The notes: generated by a model not told the origin, from the letters alone. A DNA stretch of 10,838 bases from JAOPZW01 sp034664395 (GCA_034664395.1 JAXDHQ010000179.1:1-10838); one strand, 5' to 3'; positions 1 to 8,600 are shown, counted from the stretch's first letter. Program-made: numbers and translations.

Positions 1-717
1 GTCGCCGGCGGCGACGAGGGGAACGCCGGCGACGGCGTCGGCGCCGCCGTGCAGATGCGCGTGCGCATGGCGCTCGCTCCGTCCGACGGCTCCGCGCCGA
101 CGGTGGCCGACCTCGGCACCGGCGAGGCGCAGAAGAGCAACGTCATCGCCCTGACCGCGCCGCTGAACGCGTTCACGGCGCCCGCCCCGACCCCGTCGCC
201 CGCCCCGGCCCCCTCGCCCGCCCCGGACCCGGACCCCGACGACAGCCTGGCCCCGCCGGCCCCGCCGTCGACGCCCGCCCCGACGCCGCCGCCCGCGACC
301 ACCCCGCCGCCCGCGACGACGCCGCCCCCGGGCGACACGACCACGCCGCCGCCGACCGACCCGACGGCGCAGATCGAGATCCGCCTCGACCTGACCGCTC
401 CCACCGCGCCGGGCACGACGCAGGACGCCGGCACCGCCGCGGTGCCGCTCCCGCCGGAGTCCGCGCCCGCCGACCAGCCGGCGCCCGCCGGCGTGCCGGT
501 CACGGTCGCGGTGGAGAACACGCCTCCGCCGGCGCCGCCGACGGACCCCGGCACGCCGCCCGATCCGGGCACGACGCCGCCGCCCGATCCGGGCACGACG
601 ACGCCGCCCGATCCGGGCACGACGCCGCCGACATACACGGGCACGACCCCGCCCGATCCCGGGACGACCGCGTCCCCGGACCCGTCCGCGCCGCCGGCTC
701 CGGCCTCCGCGTCCTAG
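1..717 (+). CDS. Pro/Thr-rich repeat protein, 3' part only
   Basis: The frame is open from the first base to the TAG at 715-717, giving 238 visible residues. The start lies outside the window; the GTG at 49 and ATG at 55 are only internal candidates. Codon third positions are nearly all G or C, as in the neighbouring genes, which supports real coding. After about 55 ordinary residues the protein becomes low-complexity and rich in Pro, Thr, Ala and Asp: PAPTPSPAP-like runs, PPPATT repeats, a short ordered segment (AQIEIRLDL), then PDPGTT-type repeats and a PAPASAS end. No catalytic motif or membrane segment is visible. Such tails are typical of linkers in secreted or wall-spanning bacterial proteins, so an extracytoplasmic location is inferred. 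The function of the missing N-terminal part cannot be told. It is separated from the atp operon by 240 bases and is probably not part of it. Confidence 0.6.
   Translation, partial: VAGGDEGNAGDGVGAAVQMRVRMALAPSDGSAPTVADLGTGEAQKSNVIALTAPLNAFTAPAPTPSPAPAPSPAPDPDPDDSLAPPAPPSTPAPTPPPATTPPPATTPPPGDTTTPPPTDPTAQIEIRLDLTAPTAPGTTQDAGTAAVPLPPESAPADQPAPAGVPVTVAVENTPPPAPPTDPGTPPDPGTTPPPDPGTTTPPDPGTTPPTYTGTTPPDPGTTASPDPSAPPAPASAS
544..669 (+). repeat. Degenerate in-frame PDPGTTPP repeat
   Basis: About six successive copies of a short coding repeat read DPGT followed by one or two Thr and two or three Pro. One copy is altered to TYTGTTPP. At DNA level the unit is close to gatccgggcacgacgccgcc, with small in-frame length changes. 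This suggests expansion and contraction by slippage that keeps the reading frame. Confidence 0.75.
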
Positions 718-725
718 TCCAGCGA

Positions 726-749
726 CGCCGCTCGCGGGCCCTCGCGGCG
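726..749 (+). terminator. Possible hairpin terminator after the Pro-rich gene
   Basis: CGCCGC at 726-731 is the exact reverse complement of GCGGCG at 744-749, with a 12-base loop, starting 8 bases after the TAG stop. No T tract follows, so this is at best a U-less terminator. In DNA this GC-rich a 6-bp inverted repeat can occur by chance. Confidence 0.25.
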
Positions 750-789
750 CCCCCGGTGACACCCACGGCCCGTCGGACTTAGCGGCTAG

Positions 790-807
790 TGTCACAAAGT
801 TGTTACA
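790..807. promoter_or_regulatory. 18-bp imperfect palindrome, candidate operator
   Basis: The sequence tgtcacaaagttgttaca is a dyad of the form TGT-N-ACAA-NN-TTGT-N-ACA. Seven of nine symmetric pairs match. It is a local AT-rich patch in very GC-rich DNA, lies 150 bases upstream of the first atp-cluster gene and overlaps the proposed -35 box. That is the shape and position expected of a site for a dimeric regulator. I cannot assign the regulator. Confidence 0.45.
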
Positions 808-829
808 AGCTCGCGCGATCCGCTAGCCT
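800..829 (+). promoter_or_regulatory. Candidate promoter of the atp operon
   Basis: TTGTTA at 800-805 resembles a -35 box. TAGCCT at 824-829 fits the loose actinobacterial -10 pattern TAnnnT, with an 18-base spacer. The transcript would begin around 835-840, leaving a leader of about 120 bases before the first gene at 958. It is the best match I see in 718-957, but high-GC promoters are degenerate and no start site is proven. Confidence 0.4.
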
Positions 830-957
830 TCGCGCCGCCGCCCGGGAGGCGTGTCCCCCCTAGACCTCCCGAGAGCCTCATCACCCGCCGTTCTTCGCTC
901 TCGAGCGAGGCGGCGCCCACCCCATGTCCGACACGGAGCCACCCGAGAGCCCCTTCG

Positions 958-1158
958 ATGACCGACCGACCGAGCAAGCCGACGATGCGCGGGGCGGTGG
1001 CCGGAAGCCTGATCCTCGGGACCATCGTCCTGTGCGCCGGCATCGGCTTCGGCCTCGGCGCCGCCGTGGGTGCCACCGTGCCGCTCGGCATCGTCGGTGT
1101 GTTCGTCGGCGTGATCGCGGGGATTGCGGTGGTGGTTCGCCGCTTCGGTGATCTCTGA
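958..1158 (+). CDS. AtpZ-like small membrane protein
   Basis: This 66-residue protein has a short basic N-terminus and two Gly-rich hydrophobic helices at about 12-36 and 41-60, ending in RRFGDL. The pattern GxGxGLGxxxGxxxPLGIVGVFVGxxAG resembles the second half of AtpZ (ATPase_gene1) proteins, small two-helix proteins encoded just ahead of many bacterial ATP synthase operons and proposed to take part in cation transport or Fo assembly. The Asp usual after the first helix is not obvious, so the match is by layout and weak motif. GAGAG at 945-949 is 8 bases from the ATG and supports this start. The stop TGA overlaps the next ATG by one base (TGATG), implying translational coupling. An ATG at 924 opens another frame with a protein-like beginning, so the true N-terminus is not certain. 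Confidence 0.6.
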   Translation: MTDRPSKPTMRGAVAGSLILGTIVLCAGIGFGLGAAVGATVPLGIVGVFVGVIAGIAVVVRRFGDL

Positions 1159-1520
1159 TGCTCGCGCTGCGCTACATCGACCTCGTCCTGCTCGTCATCG
1201 CACTGCCGATCTTCCTGATCGGCGGCCTGCCGATGCTCGGCTACGCGGCGGCCGCCGTCGCGTGGCTGGTCCAGCGGGCGATCCAGCTCGCGCTCAATCG
1301 CCGCGCCGCCGCAGCGGACGACCCGCGCACGGTCGCCGGGATCGCCGCCGGCTCCATGATCGGACGCGGATGGCTCGTAGCCCTTACGATCTTCGCGGCG
1401 GGGATGAAGGACGACCACGCCGGTCTGGCCGCCGCCGTCCTCGTGATCGTCCTCTTCACCGCTTACTTCACCGCGTCCATGATCCTGCGCCCCTTCTCCA
1501 AGCCGGAGCAGACCGCCTAG
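1158..1520 (+). CDS. AtpI-like integral membrane protein
   Basis: A 120-residue hydrophobic protein with four likely membrane segments at about 6-24, 25-46, 58-82 and 87-109. A basic, Asp-containing loop (LNRRAAAADDPR) separates the two hairpins, and the C-terminal tail is short and polar (RPFSKPEQTA). Length, four-helix topology and position directly before atpB match AtpI (ATP synthase protein I), which in other bacteria helps c-ring assembly. No single diagnostic motif is clear to me, so the name rests mostly on context. The ATG shares its A with the stop of the preceding gene, and the TAG at 1518-1520 abuts the atpB ATG with no spacer. All three genes are therefore probably translated together. 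Confidence 0.6.
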   Translation: MLALRYIDLVLLVIALPIFLIGGLPMLGYAAAAVAWLVQRAIQLALNRRAAAADDPRTVAGIAAGSMIGRGWLVALTIFAAGMKDDHAGLAAAVLVIVLFTAYFTASMILRPFSKPEQTA

Positions 1521-2414
1521 ATGACCCGTCGTGTCCTCTCCGCCGTCGTCCCGTTCGCCCTGCTGCTGGCCGGCCCGGCCTCGGCGCTGGCGCTGAACAT
1601 CAACCAGTCCTATCGGCCGCAGGACGAGTTCAAGCTCGACCCGTGGTTCTCGATCGGCCCGATCGAGTTCAACAAGGCCGTCTTCTACGTCATCGTCGCC
1701 ACGGCGCTGACGTGCATCACGATGGTCTACGTCGCGCGGCGCATGCAGCAGCGCCCGAACAAGGTCCAGACGCTCGTCGAGCTCGCCTACACGGGCATCC
1801 GCGACAACATCACGCGCGGGAACATGGACGACCGGATGGCCGCGAGGTGGTTCCCGTTCATCGCCACCATCTTCCTGTTCATCTGGTTCTCGAACATGAT
1901 CGGCTACCTCCCGCTGCCGACCAACACCGAGCACACGGTCCACATCTTCGGGGTGAACGTCCCGTCGCTCGCGCTCTACGCCGCGACCGCCAACCTGTCC
2001 GTGCCCCTCGTCCTGACCCTCATGGTCTGGATCAGCTACCACGTCGAGGGCCTGCGCGCGAAGGGCCTGGTCGGCTACCTCAAGAGCTGGATCCCGGCCG
2101 GCGTGGAGGGGCCCGCGCGCTTCCCGATCTTCCTGATCGAGGTCATCTCGCACCTGGTCCGCCTGGTCAGCCTGAGCGTTCGTCTCTTCGCCAACATCCT
2201 CGCCGGCCACCTGCTGATCCTGTTCATGGGCGGGGGCCTGGTCGTGCTGCTCAACCTGGCCGTCGTCGGCTCGGCGATCCTCGGCCTCGTCACCGGCGCC
2301 ATGGCCGTCGCCTTCTTCCTGTTCGAGGTGGGCCTGGTCGCCACCCTGCAGGCCTTCATCTTCGCCACCCTGACCGCGATCTACCTCGGCGGCGCCGTCG
2401 CCGAGGAGCACTAA
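1521..2414 (+). CDS. atpB: ATP synthase Fo subunit a
   Basis: The 297-residue membrane subunit a forms the two proton half-channels against the c-ring. The family signature SVRLFANILAGH lies at 219-230. R221 corresponds to the essential E. coli Arg210, N225 to Asn214, H230 to the E. coli Glu219 position (His/Glu swap seen in many lineages), and Q277 in TLQAFIF to Gln252. E269 lies in the helix where E. coli has His245. Several membrane helices are visible, including 51-72, 110-131, 148-173, 202-222, 228-250 and 252-292. Residues 1-24 (MTRR, a Leu/Ala core, then GPASALA) look like a cleavable signal peptide. The start abuts the preceding stop, and GGAG at 1505-1508 is a weak ribosome binding site 12 bases upstream. 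The end (GAVAEEH) is followed at once by the atpE ribosome binding site. Confidence 0.97.
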   Translation: MTRRVLSAVVPFALLLAGPASALALNINQSYRPQDEFKLDPWFSIGPIEFNKAVFYVIVATALTCITMVYVARRMQQRPNKVQTLVELAYTGIRDNITRGNMDDRMAARWFPFIATIFLFIWFSNMIGYLPLPTNTEHTVHIFGVNVPSLALYAATANLSVPLVLTLMVWISYHVEGLRAKGLVGYLKSWIPAGVEGPARFPIFLIEVISHLVRLVSLSVRLFANILAGHLLILFMGGGLVVLLNLAVVGSAILGLVTGAMAVAFFLFEVGLVATLQAFIFATLTAIYLGGAVAEEH

Positions 2415-2419
2415 AGGAG
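2413..2419 (+). promoter_or_regulatory. Strong ribosome binding site of atpE
   Basis: AAAGGAG overlaps the TAA stop of atpB and lies 8 bases before a GTG codon at 2428. It is one of the strongest Shine-Dalgarno matches in the operon and fixes the non-ATG start of atpE. Strong initiation fits the need for many c copies per complex. Confidence 0.8.
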
Positions 2420-2427
2420 CAACCGAA

Positions 2428-2709
2428 GTGGACCTGTCCGTCATCACGCAGATCGCTCAAGCCGCCGATCCCACGGAGTACGGCCGCAAGGCCGGCAAGG
2501 CGATCGCGCTGGGCATCGGCGCCGGCCTGGGCACCATCGGCCCAGGCATCGGCGTGGGCTTCATCTTCGGCAAGGTCATCGAGTCGGTGACCCGCCAGCC
2601 GGAGATGCGCGACGAGATCACCTCGATCCAGTGGCTCGGATTCGCCCTGACCGAGGCGATCGTGTTCTACGCCTTCATCTTCGGCCTGATCGCCTTCTTC
2701 CTGGGCTAG
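2428..2709 (+). CDS. atpE: ATP synthase Fo subunit c (proton-binding ring)
   Basis: This 93-residue hairpin proteolipid oligomerises into the rotating c-ring. Helix 1 carries a Gly ladder (GIGAGLGTIGPGIGVG, 29-44). The cytoplasmic loop RQPE is at 56-59, and helix 2 (69-92) contains the ion-carrying carboxylate E76 in LTEAIVFY. In Na+-type rings such as Ilyobacter tartaricus, the equivalent positions are Gln in GVGQG and Ser after the Glu. Here they are V43 and A77, so proton coupling is inferred. The N-terminal arm (1-24, with a charged DPTEYGRKAGK stretch) makes it longer than the usual 70-85 residues. The GTG start is set by the strong ribosome binding site at 2413-2419. The stop TAG is embedded in the ribosome binding site of atpF. 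Confidence 0.97.
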   Translation: MDLSVITQIAQAADPTEYGRKAGKAIALGIGAGLGTIGPGIGVGFIFGKVIESVTRQPEMRDEITSIQWLGFALTEAIVFYAFIFGLIAFFLG

Positions 2710-2713
2710 GAGG
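2707..2713 (+). promoter_or_regulatory. Ribosome binding site of atpF
   Basis: TAGGAGG contains the atpE stop codon and a near-consensus GGAGG core. It ends 11 bases before the ATG at 2725, so termination of atpE and initiation of atpF are coupled. Confidence 0.7.
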
Positions 2714-2724
2714 CACCGACCCCG

Positions 2725-3291
2725 ATGCTCGCCATCGTCACCCCGCTCGCCGCGACGGCGTCGCAGGACCAGAGCTCCAACTTCCTGGTCAGCCCGAACG
2801 TCGGGCTGATGATCTGGACGCTGCTCTCGTTCGTGATCGCGCTCCTGGTGCTGCGCAAGTACGCCTGGCCGGCCATCACCGAGGCGCTCGAGAAGCGCCA
2901 GCGGCTCATCGAGGAGTCGATCGAGGCCGCCGAGCGGGCCAAGGCCGAGGCGGCCGAGCTGCTCGCGGAGTACCGCGAGCGGCTCAAGGATGCCCGCGCG
3001 CAGGCGGACGAGATCCTCGTCCGCGCGCGCAAGGCGGCCGAGCGTCAGGAGCACGAGTCCCTCGAGGAGGCCAAGGCCCGTCGCGAGGCGCTGCTGGAGC
3101 AGACGCGGCGCGACATCGAGGCCGAGACCCGGCGCGCGATCCAGGAGATCCGCCGCGAGGTCGCCGACCTGACGATCCTGGCCACGGAGAAGGTCACCCG
3201 CAAGACGCTCACCGAAGAGGACCAGCGGCGCCTGGTCGAGGAGGCGCTCGCCGAGCTCGACTTCAGTCAGCTCGCGGGCGAGCAGCACTAG
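2725..3291 (+). CDS. atpF: ATP synthase Fo subunit b (peripheral stalk)
   Basis: A 188-residue stalk subunit that dimerises and holds the alpha3beta3 head stationary through delta. A short N-terminal arm containing SSNFLVSPN (17-25) precedes one membrane helix at about 26-44. The rest, about 50-175, is a long, highly charged Ala/Glu/Arg helix with coiled-coil character. An SSNFL-type N-terminal arm is what I remember from actinobacterial b subunits. There is a single b gene with no b' and no fusion to delta, unlike mycobacteria, which have a b-delta fusion plus a small b. The gene ends 4 bases before atpH. The start is supported by the GGAGG ribosome binding site within the preceding stop region. 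Confidence 0.95.
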   Translation: MLAIVTPLAATASQDQSSNFLVSPNVGLMIWTLLSFVIALLVLRKYAWPAITEALEKRQRLIEESIEAAERAKAEAAELLAEYRERLKDARAQADEILVRARKAAERQEHESLEEAKARREALLEQTRRDIEAETRRAIQEIRREVADLTILATEKVTRKTLTEEDQRRLVEEALAELDFSQLAGEQH

Positions 3292-3295
3292 CGCC

Positions 3296-3826
3296 ATGGA
3301 GGAGATCGCCCAGGTCTACGCGCGCTCGCTCTTCCAGGTCGCGCAGGAGCACGACAAGCTCGACCTCGTCCGCGAGCAGCTCGGGCAGTTCGTCGACGCC
3401 ATGGAGCAGACGCGCGAGCTGCAGACGTTCTTCTTCTCGCCCTACTTCTCCACCGAGGAGAAGAAGGACGGCCTGGACCGGGTGGTCACCGACGTGGACG
3501 AGAGCGTGCGCAACTTCCTGGCGCTGCTGCTGGAGAACCACCGCATGCCGGTGATCTTCCGGGTGCGCCGTGAGTTCGAGCGGCTGTGGGCCGAGGCCCA
3601 CCAGCTCCTCGGGGTCGAGATCACCAGCGCCATCGAGCTCGACTCGTCCATCGCCGAGCGCATCGGCGAGGAGATCGGCCGTCAGACCGGTCGCACGGTG
3701 CAGCTCACCAGCACCGTCGACCCTGACGTCCTCGGGGGCATCGTGTTGCGCGTCGGGAACTCCATCCTCGACGCCTCCGTGCGCACCCGTCTCGACAACC
3801 TTCGCAAGCAGGTCGCTTCTACTTAG
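3296..3826 (+). CDS. atpH: ATP synthase F1 subunit delta
   Basis: The 176-residue delta (OSCP-type) subunit links the top of the alpha3beta3 head to the b stalk. The N-terminal helical domain runs from MEEIAQVYARSLF to about 105. The C-terminal part carries the family signature VDPDVLGGIVLRVGN (141-155), followed by SILDASVRTRLDNLRKQ. Length is normal for the family. The ATG lies 4 bases after the atpF stop with no good ribosome binding site, so translation is likely coupled. After the TAG a 52-base gap precedes atpA, one of the two largest gaps inside the operon. Confidence 0.95.
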   Translation: MEEIAQVYARSLFQVAQEHDKLDLVREQLGQFVDAMEQTRELQTFFFSPYFSTEEKKDGLDRVVTDVDESVRNFLALLLENHRMPVIFRVRREFERLWAEAHQLLGVEITSAIELDSSIAERIGEEIGRQTGRTVQLTSTVDPDVLGGIVLRVGNSILDASVRTRLDNLRKQVAST

Positions 3827-3878
3827 TCACGTAACGTCGTCCGCACGCCCCCGGGCCGAGGACGAAACTGGAGCCTTC

Positions 3879-5534
<1,656 letters not shown>

Positions 5535-5537
5535 GCC

Positions 5538-6437
5538 ATGGCCTCACAGCGCGACGTCAAGCAGCGGATCGACTCGGTCAAGAACATCCGCAAGATCACC
5601 CGAGCCATGGAGATGGTCGCCGCCGCGCGCCTGCGCCGCGCCGAGCACCGCATCGCCCAGCTCCGACCGTACGCGGGCGCCATCCGGCGCATGACGCGTC
5701 AGGCCGCCGAGGCCGCGGGCACGGAGGTCGGCAAGCTGCCGATCCTCCAGCAGCACGAGAACGAGCACACGATCGCCGTGCTGCTCGTCACCGGCGACCG
5801 CGGGCTGGCCGGGGCCTTCAACTCGCAGATCCTGCGCGCCGGCATCCGCGCGGCGCAGGAGCACGAGGGCGAGGGCCGCGAGGTCTCCTTCTACGCGTCC
5901 GGGCGGCGCGGCGTCTCGTCGCTGACCTTCCGCGGACGCGAGATCGCCGGCGCCTACACCGGCTTCACCGAGCGTCCGGCGTACGCCGACGCGCGCGAGA
6001 TCGCCGAGGACCTCATCACCGCCTACGTCGACGGCAAGGTCGACCGCGTCGACATCTTCTACAACGGCTACGTGTCTCCGCTGGTGCAGGAGGTGCGCCG
6101 CGAGACGCTGCTGCCCCTGCAGGAGGCGACGATCCTCGAGAGCGAGGACGGCTCCGACGACGAGCAGTCCGAGCACCACGCGCTCGTGGAGTACGAGCCG
6201 AGCGCGGAGGAGATCCTGGAGCGCCTCGTCCCCGACTACGTCGAGATCTCCGTCTACCGGGCGCTGCTGGAGTCCAGCGCGTCGGAGCTGGGCGCGCGCA
6301 TGACCGCCATGCGCAACGCCTCCGAGAACGCCGGCGAGGTCATCGACGACCTCACGCTCGAGATGAACCGGGCCCGCCAGGCGGAGATCACGCAGGAGAT
6401 CATGGAGGTCGTGGCCGGCGCCGAGGCGCTGGTCTAG
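5538..6437 (+). CDS. atpG: ATP synthase F1 subunit gamma
   Basis: The 299-residue central shaft turns inside alpha3beta3 and couples proton flow to catalysis. The N-terminal shaft helix is clear (DVKQRIDSVKNIRKITRAME, 6-25), as is the GDRGLAGAFN motif at 86-95 in the globular Rossmann-like part. The C-terminal shaft helix (about 240-298) contains the conserved SASELGARMTAMRNASENAG. An acidic insertion, ESEDGSDDEQSE (201-212), lies between the globular domain and the segment leading to the final helix, which makes the protein slightly longer than typical. The ATG is 3 bases after the atpA stop, suggesting coupling. A 71-base gap follows before atpD. Confidence 0.97.
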   Translation: MASQRDVKQRIDSVKNIRKITRAMEMVAAARLRRAEHRIAQLRPYAGAIRRMTRQAAEAAGTEVGKLPILQQHENEHTIAVLLVTGDRGLAGAFNSQILRAGIRAAQEHEGEGREVSFYASGRRGVSSLTFRGREIAGAYTGFTERPAYADAREIAEDLITAYVDGKVDRVDIFYNGYVSPLVQEVRRETLLPLQEATILESEDGSDDEQSEHHALVEYEPSAEEILERLVPDYVEISVYRALLESSASELGARMTAMRNASENAGEVIDDLTLEMNRARQAEITQEIMEVVAGAEALV

Positions 6438-6508
6438 TCACTCCGGCCCGGCCGGCGCCGCTCGCGGCGACGGCAGGACGAAACCCCAACTCACGAGAAC
6501 CGGGACGT

Positions 6509-8032
6509 ATGGAAGCCGCAACCACCGAGAACCAGCAGCAGGCCGCCAAGGACAACGTCGGCCGGATCGAGGAGATCCAGGGCGTCGTGATCGAGGCCGT
6601 GTTCCCCGACGAGCTGCCCGAGATCAACCACGCGATCACCATCGACCGCGGCGACGACGGCATCCTCGTCTGCGAGGTGCAGCAGCACCTCGGCGACGAC
6701 CGCGTCCGCGCGGTCGCGATGGACACCACCGACGGCCTCGCGCGCGGCACGGAGGTCGTCGACACCGGCGGCCCGATCACCGTGCCGGTCGGCGAGGTGA
6801 CGCTCGGACGCATCTTCAACCTGCTCGGCGAGCCGATCGACGAGGGCGGGCCGATCGAGGTCAAGGAGCGCTGGCCGATCCACCGCGACGCGCCGGACGT
6901 CACCGACCTCACGCCGACGACCGAGATGTTCGAGACGGGCATCAAGGTCGTCGACCTGCTCGCGCCCTACGCCAAGGGCGGCAAGGTGGGCCTCTTCGGC
7001 GGCGCCGGCGTGGGCAAGACCGTGATCATCCAGGAGCTCATCCACAACCTCGCGCAGGAGCACGGCGGCCTGTCGGCCTTCGTCGGCGTCGGTGAGCGCT
7101 CGCGCGAGGGCAACGACCTGTGGCTGGAGATGAAGGAGTCGGGCGTCATCGACAAGACGATGCTCGTCTTCGGCCAGATGAACGAGCCGCCCGGCGCGCG
7201 CATGCGCGTCGCGCTGTCCGGCCTGACGATGGCGGAGTACTTCCGCGAGCAGGGCCAGGACGTGCTGCTGTTCATCGACAACATCTTCCGCTTCGTGCAG
7301 GCCGGCTCCGAGGTCTCGGCGCTCCTGGGCCGCATGCCCTCGCAGGTCGGCTACCAGCCCACGCTGGAGACCGAGATGGGCCAGCTCCAGGAGCGGATCA
7401 CGTCGACGCGCCAGGGCTCGGTCACCTCGGTGCAGGCCATCTACGTGCCTGCCGACGACCTCACCGACCCGGCTCCCGCGTCGGTGTTCGCCCACCTCAA
7501 CGCCACGACCACGCTCTCGCGCGCGATCTCCGAGAAGGGCATCTACCCGGCGGTCGACCCGCTCGACTCGACGTCGACGATCCTCAAGCCCGACATCGTC
7601 GGCGAGGAGCACTACGCGGTCGCGACCGAGGTCAAGGAGACGCTGCAGCGCTACCGCGAGCTGCAGGACATCATCGCCATCCTCGGCATCGACGAGCTGT
7701 CCGACGAGGACAAGGTCGTCGTCCAGCGCGCGCGCAAGATCGAGCGCTTCCTGAGCCAGCCGTTCCACGTGGCCGAGCAGTTCACGGGCACGCCGGGCGT
7801 CTACGTGCCCATCGAGGACACGGTGCGCTCGTTCCGCGAGGTCCTCGACGGCCAGCACGACGAGCTGCCCGAGTCGGCGTTCTTCATGAAGGGCGGCATC
7901 GACACGGTCGTCGAGGGCGCCAAGGAGAAGGACGGCGGCCGCGCGTCGCAGAAGGCCGAGGCCGAGGCCGAGGCCGCGAGCGACGCCGAGAGCGACGTCC
8001 GCGACGACGCCGCCGGCGGCGACGAGGGCTGA
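6509..8032 (+). CDS. atpD: ATP synthase F1 subunit beta (catalytic)
   Basis: The 507-residue catalytic subunit makes ATP from ADP and phosphate. Walker A GGAGVGKT is at 164-171 (K170). The catalytic Glu is E196 in GERSREG, Walker B is LLFID with D257, and the family signature PAVDPLDSTS is at 347-356. The lever motif reads DELSDED (395-401) where DELSEED is usual. After the conserved core, residues about 470-507 form an acidic tail rich in Glu, Asp, Ala and Ser, encoded partly by a gccgag hexamer repeat (7955-7975). The ATG at 6509 begins the first stretch that resembles beta (VGRIEEIQGVV). The frame is open far upstream, but only as a shadow of atpG and atpA. The ribosome binding site is weak (GGGA at 6502-6505). 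The TGA stop overlaps the atpC ATG by one base. Confidence 0.98.
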   Translation: MEAATTENQQQAAKDNVGRIEEIQGVVIEAVFPDELPEINHAITIDRGDDGILVCEVQQHLGDDRVRAVAMDTTDGLARGTEVVDTGGPITVPVGEVTLGRIFNLLGEPIDEGGPIEVKERWPIHRDAPDVTDLTPTTEMFETGIKVVDLLAPYAKGGKVGLFGGAGVGKTVIIQELIHNLAQEHGGLSAFVGVGERSREGNDLWLEMKESGVIDKTMLVFGQMNEPPGARMRVALSGLTMAEYFREQGQDVLLFIDNIFRFVQAGSEVSALLGRMPSQVGYQPTLETEMGQLQERITSTRQGSVTSVQAIYVPADDLTDPAPASVFAHLNATTTLSRAISEKGIYPAVDPLDSTSTILKPDIVGEEHYAVATEVKETLQRYRELQDIIAILGIDELSDEDKVVVQRARKIERFLSQPFHVAEQFTGTPGVYVPIEDTVRSFREVLDGQHDELPESAFFMKGGIDTVVEGAKEKDGGRASQKAEAEAEAASDAESDVRDDAAGGDEG

Positions 8033-8442
8033 TGGCCCGGACGAAGTTCAAGGTCGAGGTCCTCACCCCCGAAGGGGAGGTCTTCAACGACGAGGTCGAG
8101 ATGGTCTCGACCCGGACGACGGTGGGCTCGATCGGCGTGCTGGCCAACCACCAGCCGCTGCTCGGCCTGCTCGACCCGACCGAGCTGCGCCTGTACCGCT
8201 CGGACTCCGACATCGAGCGCTTCGCCCAGGGCGAGGGCTACCTCCAGGTCGGCCGCGAGGGCGTCCTCGTCCTCGTCGAGGAGGCCATGCCGCCCGACCA
8301 GCTCGACGTCTCCGAGCTGCAGGAGAAGCTGCGCAAGGCCGAGCAGGAGCTCGAGCAGGCCGACGAGGACTCCGAGCAGCGCCGCCGCGCCCTGCGCGAC
8401 AAGCGGCGCTGGGAGGCGTTCCTGCGGATCGGCGAGGGGTAG
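8032..8442 (+). CDS. atpC: ATP synthase F1 subunit epsilon
   Basis: The 136-residue epsilon subunit binds the foot of gamma and, in other bacteria, can block ATP hydrolysis with its C-terminal helices. The N-terminal beta-sandwich covers about 1-88, with the family hallmark GSIGVLANHQPLL at 32-44 and GYLQVGREGVLVLVEEA at 69-85. Two charged helices follow (about 93-113 and 115-132), ending KRRWEAFLRIGEG. The long charged helical hairpin suggests the inhibitory arm is present. The ATG overlaps the atpD stop (TGATG), and GAGGG at 8024-8028 may serve as ribosome binding site. It is the last gene of the operon; a hairpin starts 7 bases after its stop. Confidence 0.95.
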   Translation: MARTKFKVEVLTPEGEVFNDEVEMVSTRTTVGSIGVLANHQPLLGLLDPTELRLYRSDSDIERFAQGEGYLQVGREGVLVLVEEAMPPDQLDVSELQEKLRKAEQELEQADEDSEQRRRALRDKRRWEAFLRIGEG

Positions 8443-8448
8443 GGCGGG

Positions 8449-8464
8449 GGCGCGGCAGCGCGCC
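8449..8464 (+). terminator. Possible terminator hairpin of the atp operon
   Basis: GGCGCG (8449-8454), loop GCAG, CGCGCC (8459-8464) form a perfect 6-bp GC stem with a four-base loop, 7 bases after the atpC stop. There is no T tract, so it would be a U-less terminator, a type proposed for high-GC actinobacteria. Position is the main support. Confidence 0.35.
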
Positions 8465-8600
8465 GGCTCCCAGCTCTCCGCCCGCGCGCGGCTGCGGTCT
8501 CCGCTCTCCGCGCGGCCCGTTCTCCGCGCGCCGCGGGCGGCGCTTCGCGGCCAGGCACCGAGGGGAGGCACACCCGGCCGCCCGGGGCGGGACCTCGCGC

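Noticed and set aside
792..2447. Long minus-strand ORF of 551 codons opposite the AtpZ, AtpI and atpB genes, and similar ones opposite atpA, atpD and the deaminase
   Set aside because: Very high GC makes stop codons rare on the opposite strand. The products are Arg/Asp/Gln/Gly-rich with no domain, while the + strand encodes well-conserved proteins.
2428..2709. Sodium-type c-ring
   Set aside because: The Gln and Ser/Thr ligand positions are V43 and A77, which do not fit the Na+-binding signature.
2725..3826. Mycobacterial-type b-delta fusion
   Set aside because: atpF and atpH are separate complete genes with a TAG and a 4-base gap between them.
3570..3878. Upstream in-frame extension of atpA
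   Set aside because: This part lies within atpH in another frame and is Ser/Arg/Pro-rich. GGAG at 3870-3873 and the family N-terminus fix the start at 3879.
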